From Armatimonadota bacterium (GTDB lineage: Bacteria; Armatimonadota; UBA5829; DSUL01), in the NCBI GenBank assembly GCA_020846715.1, contig JADLDK010000005.1, positions 50,057 through 114,056 of the forward strand: DNA of 64,000 nt, written 5' to 3'. A program made the translations under genes and the position numbers. The notes beneath the pieces are model-generated. The model saw only the letters and a list, made by a program, of their open reading frames with translations. It made no database searches and was not told where the DNA came from. Of this stretch, positions 26,803 through 35,368 are shown in pieces. The stretch's first letter is position 1. Every line of letters begins with the position of its first letter.

Positions 26803-27141
26803 GATGGCTGGTGTGTTATGCAGTGAGGCCACGGACTCGAAGCTGCCTGTATTGTAGCACCAGCGCAAAGCTGGCGGTTGCCGGAACCGGCGCGGGATAT
26901 CTGTTCGTAATGCTTGTGTCGCTCACGTCGCGATCAGCAGACTCTGGTTTCACGAGGAATTATCCCAAATTCCGCTATAGACTATGCACAAGGCGGGTTT
27001 GTGGGGCATAATACTGTCCGGCTGTCTGGCGTTGGGCGGCTAGCCTATGCCTTTTGCGCGCTATGCGCAACTGATCAGCTACTATGCGACTTACGCAACA
27101 AAGTCCTGAAGTCTGCTTCAGAGAGGAGCACGTTTACGCCT
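26803..27141. promoter_or_regulatory. divergent promoter region with GGAATT-N6-AATTCC palindrome
   Basis: The region separates the ferritin-VIT1 gene and the PpiC gene. A perfect 6-bp inverted repeat with a 6-nt spacer, GGAATT (26956-26961) and AATTCC (26968-26973), looks like a dimeric repressor site. TATAGA (26976-26981) and CATAAT (27007-27012) are possible -10 elements towards PpiC, without convincing -35 partners. A reading frame running through this region upstream of 27142 encodes no signal peptide and is probably not used. Confidence 0.4.
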
Positions 27142-28365
27142 ATGTGTAGGGCATCTCTATGGATGGCGACCGCGTTGACACTGGGGCTCGCCTCGCTACC
27201 AGCCACTAAAACCGCTGTCTGGGCTGCGGCATCTACGCCTGCGACCAAGACCACAACCGCCAAACCGGCGGCCAAGTCCACCACCAAACCTGCAGCTTCC
27301 AAGCCTGCTGCCAAGCCGAAGGCCAAACCTGCGGCAAAACCGGCTGCAAAGTCCGCCGCCAAGCCTGCAGCGAAACCGGCTACACCTGCGCCGAAGAAGC
27401 CGATTACAGCCAGCGCGCCTGCCTCGACCGTCGTGGCGATAGTCGGGTCTCAGAAGATTACCAAGGGTCAGGTGGACAATGCCGCGTGGCAGCGCTACGC
27501 GGTCAGTCTCACCAGCGAGCTCATTGACAAGGCCTGTGTGCAGCAGGCCGCGCAGGCTCAGGGTGTGCAGATTACCAAGGCTGACATTGACGAGAAGGTG
27601 AATGAGCTGAAAGGCCGTGTGGCTCAGCAGGGCATGACCTTCGACCAGTTCAAGAGCCAGTACAACCTGACAGATCAGCAGCTTCGGGATGAGCTGAAGA
27701 CAAATATCTACGTCGAAAAAGCTGCCGCCAAGAGTATCAAGGTGACTGATCAGGACCTGGCTCAGTACATCAAGGCGCGCCACATTCTGCTCAGCACTTC
27801 CGGCAACACGCCTGAAGAAAAAGCCAAGAGCGAAGAAGACAACAAGAAGAAGCTCGAGGACTGGAAAGCGGAGATTCTGGCCGGTAAAGCGAAGTTTGAC
27901 GAGCTTGCCAAGGAGCACTCGGACGATCCGGGCAGTAAGCAGCAGGGCGGCGACCTGGGGTGGTTCAAGCGCGGCACTATGGTTGCGGATTTTGACAACG
28001 CGGCGTTTGCTCTGAAACCCGGCGATATCTCTGAACCGGTCAAGACCAACTACGGCTACCACCTGATTCAGGTGGAGAAGCTGGGCAAAGACGCGACGCC
28101 TGCCGAAAAGGCCGAGTTGACGAAGCGGATTACAGACGAAAAACTGCGTCCGGAGATGACGGCCTGGTATCTGCGTGTGAAAGAGGACTGCGTCAAGAAG
28201 ACAACGCGCTACGTCGGAGAAAACCCGAAGCCCGCGCCTGCTATGACGCCCACACCGCCACCCGCGCCCAAGCCTGCGCCAGCGCCAAAACCCAAACCGG
28301 CCACTGGCAACGGCTCCGGCGGGACAGAGGCTCCGCCGCCACCGCCGCCTGCTCCCACCAAGTAG
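27142..28365 (+). CDS. exported PpiC/parvulin-type peptidyl-prolyl isomerase with Lys-Ala-Pro-rich linker
   Basis: This 407-residue exported foldase has a signal peptide ([20 protein letters not shown] and onwards), then about 60 residues of a repetitive, strongly basic Ala/Lys/Pro linker (for example [19 protein letters not shown]). A SurA/PrsA-type helical chaperone region follows ([17 protein letters not shown]). The parvulin domain is at about 210-330, with the hallmarks [36 protein letters not shown] and [12 protein letters not shown]. The tail is Pro-rich. ATG 27142 gives a clean signal peptide although GAGGAG is 14 nt upstream. It probably assists folding of envelope proteins. A good terminator follows. 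Confidence 0.9.
   Translation: MCRASLWMATALTLGLASLPATKTAVWAAASTPATKTTTAKPAAKSTTKPAASKPAAKPKAKPAAKPAAKSAAKPAAKPATPAPKKPITASAPASTVVAIVGSQKITKGQVDNAAWQRYAVSLTSELIDKACVQQAAQAQGVQITKADIDEKVNELKGRVAQQGMTFDQFKSQYNLTDQQLRDELKTNIYVEKAAAKSIKVTDQDLAQYIKARHILLSTSGNTPEEKAKSEEDNKKKLEDWKAEILAGKAKFDELAKEHSDDPGSKQQGGDLGWFKRGTMVADFDNAAFALKPGDISEPVKTNYGYHLIQVEKLGKDATPAEKAELTKRITDEKLRPEMTAWYLRVKEDCVKKTTRYVGENPKPAPAMTPTPPPAPKPAPAPKPKPATGNGSGGTEAPPPPPPAPTK
27238..27413 (+). repeat. low-complexity coding repeat (Ala-Lys-Pro)
   Basis: Within the PpiC-type gene, imperfect units of about 12 nt encoding KPAA or KPA recur more than ten times. Such tracts are prone to slippage and length change between strains. Confidence 0.7.
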
Positions 28366-28389
28366 AGCGCAGGCAGATAAGTTCTGGAG

Positions 28390-28421
28390 GAAGCCCGGCG
28401 GTCGCGTTGACGCCGGGCTTC
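28390..28421 (+). terminator. intrinsic-type terminator after the PpiC gene
   Basis: An 11-bp perfect stem, GAAGCCCGGCG (28390-28400) with CGCCGGGCTTC (28411-28421), has a 10-nt loop and is followed by TTCGTG. The T-tract is weak. Confidence 0.7.
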
Positions 28422-28543
28422 TTCGTGTGGCAAGGGAGGATGTCGCGGCTTTTGTGTCGGAATAGGTGCAACAGAGTTCTCCACGGCGCCAGCGCTGACA
28501 GGGCGCTGGTGTGGTTGGATTCCAAAGACTTGAGGTTATGCGT

Positions 28544-28569
28544 CTCCGGTGTGGCCGGAGTGAGGAGGT
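28544..28569 (+). promoter_or_regulatory. leader hairpin and AGGAGGT Shine-Dalgarno that sets the TTG start at 28576
   Basis: CTCCGG (28544-28549) pairs with CCGGAG (28555-28560). The near-perfect SD AGGAGGT at 28563-28569 directly abuts the ATG at 28570, too close for use, but lies 7 nt from TTG 28576. The initiating codon is therefore probably the TTG. Confidence 0.55.
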
Positions 28570-28575
28570 ATGGAA

Positions 28576-29739
28576 TTGGCTGAAGAGATCAATGTCGGTC
28601 TGATAGGTTACAAGTTCATGGGAAAGGCTCACAGTCAAGGCTTCCGGGATGTCGCCTTCTACTTTCCGGATGTTAAGCCCAGACCCCGCATGAAAGTCAT
28701 CTGTGGTCGCGATGAGAAGGGTGTCACCGAGGCGCAGAAGCAATTTGGCTGGGACGAGTACGAGACAAACTGGCGCAACCTGGTACAGCGAAGCGACATC
28801 GGTCTGGTTGACATTGCAACCGGTAACAACGTTCATCACGAAATGGCCATAGCCGCAGCGGAGGCAGGCAAACATATCTTCTGCGAAAAACCCCTGGCGA
28901 TGAATGTTGCCCAGGCTCGTGAAATGGTAAATGCCGTCAAGAAGGCCGGCGTTATCAACATGGTCAACTTCAACTACCGCGCTGTGCCCGCTATCCGCTT
29001 TGCAAAGCAGCTCATTGACGAAGGAAAGATCGGGCGCATATTCCACTGGCGAGGGTTCTATCTTCAGGACTGGATCATTGACCCGGACTTTCCGCTTGTC
29101 TGGCGTTTGCAGGGCGATGTCGCCGGGTCAGGAGCGCACGGCGACCTTGCGGCGCATTCGATCGATCTGGCACACTATCTCGTGGGGGATATTGACGAGG
29201 TTGTCGGGCATCAGGAGACTTTCGTCAAAGAGCGTCCGAAGCTGGCGGCAACGACCGGCGGCCTGACGGCGGCCGGGTCGTCAGAGAAGGGCGAAGTGAC
29301 CGTTGACGACGCCAGCCTTTTCCTCGTGAAGTTCAAGAATGGCGCTGTGGGCACGTTTGAAGCGACGCGCTTCGCCGCCGGTCATCGCAATGGCAACACT
29401 TTCGAGATAAACGGGGACAAAGGTTCGATCCGTTTCAATGTTGAGCGTCTGAACGAGCTGGAGTACTTTGACCGCAGCGACCCCGGCGACCGCCAGGGCT
29501 TCCGGGTAATTCAGACGACGGAAGGCTCTCATCCGTGGATGCACGCGTGGTGGCCGCCTGCGCACATAATCGGCTGGGCGCAGACGTTCACGCATCAGGT
29601 GTATGAGCTTATGACGGGCATCGCGACCCGGAAGAACCCGCACGCAGACTTTGAGGATGGCCTGAAGTGCCAGATAGTGCTGGAAGCTGTCACGCGCTCA
29701 TCTCGCGAGCGCCGCTGGGTCAGCACGTCCGAGATCTAG
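28576..29739 (+). CDS. Gfo/Idh/MocA family oxidoreductase
   Basis: This is a 387-residue NAD(P)-dependent sugar or cyclitol dehydrogenase. The Rossmann start is NVGLIGYKFMGKAHSQGF, the dinucleotide-site EKP is in HIFCEKPLAMN, and the C-terminal alpha/beta substrate domain has GSGAHGDLAAHSIDLAHYLVG, which contains the conserved catalytic His near D-x-x-H. Similar proteins act on inositol, glucoside or galactoside derivatives. TTG 28576 is favoured over ATG 28570 because of the SD spacing. It stands between the PpiC terminator and the GDPD gene, 48 nt upstream of the latter, with a strong hairpin between. Confidence 0.9.
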   Translation: MAEEINVGLIGYKFMGKAHSQGFRDVAFYFPDVKPRPRMKVICGRDEKGVTEAQKQFGWDEYETNWRNLVQRSDIGLVDIATGNNVHHEMAIAAAEAGKHIFCEKPLAMNVAQAREMVNAVKKAGVINMVNFNYRAVPAIRFAKQLIDEGKIGRIFHWRGFYLQDWIIDPDFPLVWRLQGDVAGSGAHGDLAAHSIDLAHYLVGDIDEVVGHQETFVKERPKLAATTGGLTAAGSSEKGEVTVDDASLFLVKFKNGAVGTFEATRFAAGHRNGNTFEINGDKGSIRFNVERLNELEYFDRSDPGDRQGFRVIQTTEGSHPWMHAWWPPAHIIGWAQTFTHQVYELMTGIATRKNPHADFEDGLKCQIVLEAVTRSSRERRWVSTSEI

Positions 29740-29754
29740 GCACCGCAACCTCTG

Positions 29755-29783
29755 GCGTCCCGGCCTTCCCGCGGCCGGGACGC
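29755..29783 (+). promoter_or_regulatory. perfect 11-bp hairpin just before the GDPD start codon
   Basis: GCGTCCCGGCC (29755-29765) pairs perfectly with GGCCGGGACGC (29773-29783) across a 7-nt loop and ends four bases before ATG 29788. It has no T-tract. It could terminate weakly, protect the upstream message end or limit ribosome access to the GDPD gene. Confidence 0.6.
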
Positions 29784-29787
29784 TGAA

Positions 29788-30600
29788 ATGGGCCGGCATG
29801 TCGTGCTGATTCAGTCTCACCGGGGCGCTGGAGACCTGGGACCGGAGAACACTCTGGAATCGTTCCGCCTGGCATGGGAAATGGGAACCGTTCCTGAGGC
29901 CGATGTCCGCGCCACCGCAGACGGAGTGCTTGTCGCGTTTCACGACTCCAACTGTCAGCGCATCCCAACTGGCATTCCGGATGAGTGGCGGCCTTTGGGA
30001 GTCGAAGCTCTTTCGTGGCCGGAAGTCGCCTGCATGGATGTCGGGCTGTATCTGGGGGAGTCCTTTCGCGGCCAGAAGACGCCCTCCATTGCCAGTGTCC
30101 TCGAGGAAGTTCGCGCGTCCTCTGGTCGGCTGATCTATCTGGACATCAAGCATGCGCCGCTTCCTGAGCTTGCTGCGCTTTGCCAGGCGAAGGGCGCGCT
30201 CAGACAGTGCATCGTCGCCTCGACGGATTACGCCGTGATTCGAGATTGGTCTCTGGTTGCGCCCGGCGCAAAGACTCTGCTGTGGCTCGGTGGTTCCGAG
30301 GAGTATCTGTCTGAGCGTCTGCGGGAGTCGCGCGCCCAGAGCTTTGCCGGGATCTCCCAGCTTCAGATTCACGTGCGGCGGCCTGAAAACAGCTCCTCAT
30401 CTGCGTTCTCTCCTCAGCCGGATTTTCTGCGCCTCACAGGGGACGAATTGCGTGAAAGAGGCATCTTGTTTCAGGCGTTTCCCATGGGCGAGCTCGGGCA
30501 CGATCCCGGTGTCTATCGTCTGCTTGTGGAGCTTGGGGTGCAATCTTTCGCCACAGACCGTCCGGATGTTGCTGTGTCCGCACTTCGCCTGCATTCCTGA
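29788..30600 (+). CDS. glycerophosphodiester phosphodiesterase family protein
   Basis: This 270-residue TIM-barrel phosphodiesterase would release glycerol-3-phosphate and an alcohol from deacylated phospholipids. The metal and catalytic residues follow the family pattern: His in QSHRGAGDLGPENTLESF, the acidic pair in PEADVRATADG and the second His in VAFHDSNCQRI. The Lys of the third strand is in YLDIKHAPL, and the C-terminal GVQSFATDRPD is canonical. There is no signal peptide, so it is cytoplasmic. ATG 29788 lacks an SD because the preceding bases are locked in a hairpin. It is convergent with the DUF4163/DUF3298 gene. Confidence 0.9.
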   Translation: MGRHVVLIQSHRGAGDLGPENTLESFRLAWEMGTVPEADVRATADGVLVAFHDSNCQRIPTGIPDEWRPLGVEALSWPEVACMDVGLYLGESFRGQKTPSIASVLEEVRASSGRLIYLDIKHAPLPELAALCQAKGALRQCIVASTDYAVIRDWSLVAPGAKTLLWLGGSEEYLSERLRESRAQSFAGISQLQIHVRRPENSSSSAFSPQPDFLRLTGDELRERGILFQAFPMGELGHDPGVYRLLVELGVQSFATDRPDVAVSALRLHS

Positions 30601-30653
30601 GTCCCCGGCTCTGCAGGCGCGCTGTTGACCTGCATCCAGTAAGCTTGGAGCCT

Positions 30654-31385
30654 TTACGCCTTCAATGGAAAATCCGCTGGGCCGCCGAGAAGCAGATTGG
30701 CTCGCAAGTCCGCAAAGGGAATCTTCACGAAAAAGCTGCCTTCGGCATAGGCGCCAACCGCGTACGGCTCAAACAGGAACGTCAGTCCGTTCGGAGTGAC
30801 AACAAAGCTCTCGGCCATTTGCGGCGTCAACGCAGTGACCTCACCATCGGTGACTGCAGACGCGTTGAGACTGCGCAGCTTTGGAATGACCAGCTCGGAA
30901 ACTATCTGCAGCGCGTTGACGTCTTTCTTGAACAGATCCTGCAACTTCAACCGGCTGGCTTTCCCGTTTGCATACCCAAAAGTCATCGGCTGGTAGAAGG
31001 TGTTCGGGTGCGCGCCTCCCGTAAACTCATAGGTCCGGATATACAGACTGATGATCTGCTCTGTTGCCACACTGAGCACAGTGAGGCTTTCTGTTTCAAA
31101 CGCCGCTACTGCGGTTCTGGAGTCAAAGTTCTCTTCCGCCTCTGTTCGAAACTCATCCAGCGCTTTTCGAGACGCTTCTTCCAGTGTTTTGTTAGCTGTT
31201 ATTGCCAGAGGACTATCACCACCAAATCTGGGATAGACGATCTTTGCTGTCCACTGGCCTTTCTTTTGCGCACTCAGCGTTTTCCAGGTAACGGGAATCT
31301 GTCCGGGCGCTGGCGCAGCCCACACGTCTGTCATCACTAACGCTGTCAGGACGCTCAGTGCGGTCAACACGGCTCTCAACTTCAT
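30654..31385 (-). CDS. exported DUF4163/DUF3298 domain protein (RsiV/PdaC-like)
   Basis: This 243-residue exported protein has a signal peptide (MKLRAVLTALSVLTALVMTD, cleaved near VWAAPAPG). The first half follows DUF4163 (PRFGGDSPLAITANKTLEEA) and the second DUF3298 (AHPNTFYQPMTFGYANGKASRLKL then LTFLFEPYAVGAYAEG). In RsiV and PdaC this pair senses or binds cell-wall or lysozyme ligands; here there is no membrane anchor or enzymatic domain, so the role is open. It is divergent from the beta-helix gene, 217 bp away. Confidence 0.8.
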   Translation of the reverse strand: MKLRAVLTALSVLTALVMTDVWAAPAPGQIPVTWKTLSAQKKGQWTAKIVYPRFGGDSPLAITANKTLEEASRKALDEFRTEAEENFDSRTAVAAFETESLTVLSVATEQIISLYIRTYEFTGGAHPNTFYQPMTFGYANGKASRLKLQDLFKKDVNALQIVSELVIPKLRSLNASAVTDGEVTALTPQMAESFVVTPNGLTFLFEPYAVGAYAEGSFFVKIPFADLRANLLLGGPADFPLKA

Positions 31386-31602
31386 TTGAACTCTGCCTTC
31401 CGTATGTCACTCTCAGGCGCGGGAGCCTCTCACACAGAACCCTGGCCCACCTGCCTCTTCTACTCATGCCCTCCGCCAGCCTGCCTCCTCTGAATGCCGC
31501 GCCTGCTCTGGACTTTTGGGCAGGGATGTCTTAGCATGCGTGAACGGGTGTTTCTGGCTGGTGTGGCCTCTCCAGTCTCTCATCCGCAAAAGGGGAATGA
31601 CC

Positions 31603-34600
31603 GTGGGAAAAGGACTTCTGCCGGCGGTGGCCGTCATCTCAACCTTGATTCTACCCTGCCACGCCACGATCTACGTGTCAAAGACGGGTAATGATTCGGC
31701 GTCCGGGCTTTCCTGGATAGCTGCCCGGCGCACGATAGGGGCGGCTCTGGCCATTGCGCCGGAGGGTGAGCAGATATGGGTGGCGCAAGGAGAGTACTTC
31801 GAGCGCATCACAGTACCCAGGAACGTGTGGATTTACGGAGGTTTCGCCGGCACTGAGACCGCCATCTTACAGCGAAACATCAAACTCCACCCTGTCGTCA
31901 TCAACGGCATGGCCTCGGGATCGGTGGTGACAATCCCACCTTCTGCCGGGTCTTCCAGGCTGGATGGATTCACACTCACGAATGGCTATGCGACATCGGG
32001 CGGCGGCATCGCCTGTGCCGGAGCCACACCGGTCATCGCCAATAACACCATAACGGGCAACTTCGCGGGCACAGGCGCGGGCATCAGCATCAACGCAACC
32101 TCGACGGTCCAGGTAACCGGCAATACGATAGTGCGCAACACAAGCTCCGCGCTTGGCGGTGGCGGAGGGATTTATTGCACAGGACCAATGCTGGTCACCA
32201 ACAATGTCATCAGGGGCAACTCTTCAGGAAGCCGCGGAGGCGGGGTCTGGCTGAGCGCTGCCAGCGGACTGGTCGCTAATAACGTCATTGACGCCAACAG
32301 CGCGGCTAACTCAGGCGGTGGATTGAGTGTGGACAACTGCACTGCGGCGCTCAGCATTGTGAACAACACGGTGGTTGCCAATGGTACGGGGGTGGAAGGC
32401 GGTGGCATTGCGCTGGACCGGTCGCAGATCAATCTGGCCAACAACATCATCGCGCTCAACTCAAGCGGCATCTACAGGACAATCAGCCCGGGAACTCCAA
32501 CACTCAGCCACAACTGTGTTTACAACCCTGCTCGCTATGACTATTCAGGCCTCGCCGCAGCAGCCAGCGACATCGCTTCGGATCCCCGCCTGGTGAGCCC
32601 TGCGCGTGGAGAGGCACACATCCAGCCGGATTCTCCGTGCAAAGACGCAGGCAGCGGAGTTTTCATCCAGCCTGGTTGGACAGACATTGACGGACAGCAG
32701 CGTGTTATTGGCGGTGCGGTGGATATCGGGGCTGATGAATCCGACGGAGTGGTGCGAACCTTCTCACCCGCAGTCGTGCGTGTGGCCCCGTTTGGAACGG
32801 ATTCGAACAGCGGGGTAGACTGGGCGCACCCTAAGCGGACCATCACAGCCGCGCTCGCGCAGATTGCTGTCACTGGCGGTGACATCTGGGTGGCGTCCGG
32901 GGAGTACATTGAAAATCTGACTGTCCAGCAACCTTACATTCACCTGTTTGGCGGCTTTGCCGGTAGTGAGACTGCGCCTTCTGAGCGTCCTGCAGGCTCT
33001 CCAAGCCCGTCCGTAATTGATGCAGACTCCCTGGCGACTGGCGTCATCTTTTCCGCGCCGGGATTTGAAACGTGTACGCTCGATAGTTTTCGAGTCCAAA
33101 ACGGCATGGCGGTCTTTGGAGGGGGGATTTATTGTCTGATGTCCTCGCCTCTCATCAATGGCTGCAACATTACAGCCAACACCGCCAGCTATACTGGCGG
33201 CGGGCTCTTTGCCTACTACTCCTCGCCGGTTATCCAGAACAGCGTCCTCAGCGCCAACTATTCAGGCGGCGCAGCAGGCGGCATCGGCATGACCTTCTCC
33301 ACCCCCGCTATTACGGGCTGCCGGATCACGAACAACGGGGCGTCCGGTAACGGCGGGGGCATTGTCGCCTCTGAAACAGACCCTGTTATCTCTAATTGCG
33401 ACATCTCGGGAAATCTGGCGACAGGCTCCGGCGCGGGAGTTTACTGTGTGTCCACGGGGGCGCGTATCGTGGATAACATTTTCAGCGGGAACAGCTCAGA
33501 CGGAGCCGGGGCTAATGGCGGGGCCATCGCTGGCGTAAGCTTCCGGGGAGAAATCACCGGAAACACCGTTTCTGGCAACGGCGCGCGGTCTGGCGGAGGA
33601 ATCTATCTGCAGTCTCCAGCGTCGGCGCGGCTGGAACGAAACACTGTTGTCTCAAATACGGCCGGGCAGGGGTCGGGCGGAGGCATCTACGCAGCGGAGG
33701 GAAGTCTGATTATCGCGGGAAACCTTGTGGCTAACAACACCGCCGCCACCTCTGGCGGGGGTCTGTACTGCGCCGGGGGCTCTGCAAACATAGTGAACAA
33801 CACACTGGCGCAAAATGCAGGAGCAGCCGCGCTTGTGCTGCCCGCGAGTGGAGCCGTCGCCAACAATATCGTCGCTCTGAACTCCTCCGGTGTCTCCGGC
33901 AACGCGGGGACGACGGCAGTTTTGCGCAGCAACTGCGTTTACAATCCGGGTGGGGTGAACTACACGGACATGGCGGTTCCCGGAACAGGCGACATCCAAC
34001 TGAATCCCATATTCGTCAATCCGTCCGTTCGAGACTACCACCTGGCGCCCGGTTCTCCGTGTATTGACACCGCCTGGCCACAGGCGCCCGATATCCCCGC
34101 GTCCGATCTTGACGGCCAGGCGCGGCCTCAAGGGAGTTCTGTGGATATTGGCAGTGACGAATATGTCGCAGTGGTTGCCGTGTCCGTGGAGTCGGCGCGA
34201 ATGTCCAGCAACGGCACTGCCGTGAATATCCCGAGCGCTGTTGTGACCGCTGTGTTCCCCGAGTATTTCTACATCCAGAGCGCCAGCCGGGCCGCTGGAC
34301 TCCGAGTCGCCTCAATGCCGCAGGGACTGGCGCGTGGAGCGCTTGTTTCAGTCAGCGGTACGGTGCAGACGACGCCTGACCAGGAAAAGCAGGTCATCGC
34401 TTCTTCTGTCACAGTTAGCGGACAGGGGGCGGCAGGGTCACTCGTGATGCGTCTGGAGACGCTTGGCGGAGCGGACCTGGCCTTTTCTGCGGTGTCCGGC
34501 GCGGGTCAGTCCGGTGTATCGGGTGGTTTTGGACTCAACAACGTCGGCCTGCTGGTGCGGGTGTGTGGCCGTGTCGTCTCCGCGGGGCAGGGCGTTTTCT

Positions 34601-34797
34601 ATGTGTCCGACGGCTCCAGTGTTCAGGACATATCCGGCCAGAAAGGCGTCAGGGTTCTGCTTGAATCCGCAGCGCTGCCGGTTGTTGGTTCCACAGTTGT
34701 TGTCACGGGGATCAGCTCGTGTGTTCTGGATCAGGGAGAGATTCAGCGGGTGGTGCGTGTGCAGAGCGCAGCCGACATTGTAGCTCTCAATCCGTAG
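31603..34797 (+). CDS. secreted right-handed beta-helix protein with duplicated helix domain and C-terminal OB-like module
   Basis: This large secreted protein (about 1064 residues) has a signal peptide ending near ILPCHA. Two homologous beta-helix domains follow: each opens with a strand-Gly-x-D-S-x-S-G motif (IYVSKTGNDSASG; VRVAPFGTDSNSG), contains IWVAQGEY or IWVASGEY and YGGFAGTET or FGGFAGSET, then many G-G-I and N-N-T coils, and closes with VDIGADE or VDIGSDE (choice-of-anchor Q type). The last 210 residues are two OB-like units (FYIQSASRAAGLRV; LLVRVCGRVVSAG). I prefer GTG 31603, with AGGGG 7 nt upstream; ATG 31597 would be too close. The family includes polysaccharide-binding and lyase-like proteins; no catalytic residues are identified. 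Confidence 0.82.
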   Translation: MGKGLLPAVAVISTLILPCHATIYVSKTGNDSASGLSWIAARRTIGAALAIAPEGEQIWVAQGEYFERITVPRNVWIYGGFAGTETAILQRNIKLHPVVINGMASGSVVTIPPSAGSSRLDGFTLTNGYATSGGGIACAGATPVIANNTITGNFAGTGAGISINATSTVQVTGNTIVRNTSSALGGGGGIYCTGPMLVTNNVIRGNSSGSRGGGVWLSAASGLVANNVIDANSAANSGGGLSVDNCTAALSIVNNTVVANGTGVEGGGIALDRSQINLANNIIALNSSGIYRTISPGTPTLSHNCVYNPARYDYSGLAAAASDIASDPRLVSPARGEAHIQPDSPCKDAGSGVFIQPGWTDIDGQQRVIGGAVDIGADESDGVVRTFSPAVVRVAPFGTDSNSGVDWAHPKRTITAALAQIAVTGGDIWVASGEYIENLTVQQPYIHLFGGFAGSETAPSERPAGSPSPSVIDADSLATGVIFSAPGFETCTLDSFRVQNGMAVFGGGIYCLMSSPLINGCNITANTASYTGGGLFAYYSSPVIQNSVLSANYSGGAAGGIGMTFSTPAITGCRITNNGASGNGGGIVASETDPVISNCDISGNLATGSGAGVYCVSTGARIVDNIFSGNSSDGAGANGGAIAGVSFRGEITGNTVSGNGARSGGGIYLQSPASARLERNTVVSNTAGQGSGGGIYAAEGSLIIAGNLVANNTAATSGGGLYCAGGSANIVNNTLAQNAGAAALVLPASGAVANNIVALNSSGVSGNAGTTAVLRSNCVYNPGGVNYTDMAVPGTGDIQLNPIFVNPSVRDYHLAPGSPCIDTAWPQAPDIPASDLDGQARPQGSSVDIGSDEYVAVVAVSVESARMSSNGTAVNIPSAVVTAVFPEYFYIQSASRAAGLRVASMPQGLARGALVSVSGTVQTTPDQEKQVIASSVTVSGQGAAGSLVMRLETLGGADLAFSAVSGAGQSGVSGGFGLNNVGLLVRVCGRVVSAGQGVFYVSDGSSVQDISGQKGVRVLLESAALPVVGSTVVVTGISSCVLDQGEIQRVVRVQSAADIVALNP

Positions 34798-34817
34798 AAG
34801 ACTTTCGAAGGGGGAGT

Positions 34818-35273
34818 GTGAACATCAATATCCGTCAGGCGGTCATTGGCGATTGCGAGGCAATCGCTCAGGGCAACATTCGTATGGCGCAGGAGACAGA
34901 AGGGCTGGCTCTGAAGCCTTCTGTCGTTGGTGAAGGTGTCAGGCGTGCGCTGGAAGACCCGGCCAAAGCTCTGTATTTTGTCGCGGAGGTTGGCGGTGAA
35001 GTTGCGGGGATGCTGATGATCACGCATGAGTGGAGCGACTGGCGCAATGGCGATATCTGGTGGATTCAGAGCGTTTACGTCTGGCCGGAGTTCCGCCGCC
35101 GCGGTGTTTTTCGCGCGCTTTTTGAGCACGTTCGCACAGCAGCGCTCGAATCGCATGCCGCAGGGCTGCGCCTCTATGTTGAAGCCCAGAATGACACCGC
35201 GCTCAGAACCTATGCGTCGCTTGGCATGCAGCGCACATCCTACCACCTGATGGAGCAGGTATGGGGCGGGTGA
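34818..35273 (+). CDS. GNAT family N-acetyltransferase
   Basis: This is a 151-residue acetyl-CoA-dependent acetyltransferase. The central strand and pyrophosphate loop are visible as IQSVYVWPEFRRRGVFRALFEHV, matching the V-x-P-x-x-R-x-x-G-h/A motif A, with Phe replacing the usual second Gly/Ala. LYVEAQNDTALRTYASLGMQR is the standard motif B ending. Start GTG 34818 has AAGG 6 nt upstream. It follows the beta-helix gene by 20 nt, so it is probably in the same transcript. The acceptor is unknown. Confidence 0.88.
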   Translation: MNINIRQAVIGDCEAIAQGNIRMAQETEGLALKPSVVGEGVRRALEDPAKALYFVAEVGGEVAGMLMITHEWSDWRNGDIWWIQSVYVWPEFRRRGVFRALFEHVRTAALESHAAGLRLYVEAQNDTALRTYASLGMQRTSYHLMEQVWGG

Positions 35274-35287
35274 TCTCTCGGCCCGTC

Positions 35288-35316
35288 TTGACAGACCGCC
35301 TCTGGAACGCTACGCT
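35288..35316 (+). promoter_or_regulatory. candidate promoter for the first DUF6785-like gene
   Basis: A perfect TTGACA (35288-35293) is followed after 17 nt by TACGCT (35311-35316), which matches only three of six -10 bases. Transcription would start about 45 nt upstream of the TTG start at 35369. Confidence 0.45.
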
Positions 35317-35368
35317 TTAGCGGGCATTTGTCAATCCGGCAAAGCATTGGAAGGAGCGTTCTCGGGGG

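Noticed and set aside
27196..29046. 616-codon minus-strand ORF opposite the PpiC and Gfo/Idh genes
   Set aside because: It spans two real genes and a terminator; the product is low-complexity Arg/Leu/Gly sequence produced by reading the Ala/Lys/Pro repeat backwards.
31597..31599. ATG as the start of the beta-helix gene
   Set aside because: The only SD (AGGGG, 31591-31595) is a single base away; GTG 31603 has a 7-nt spacer and still gives a complete signal peptide. The choice remains uncertain.
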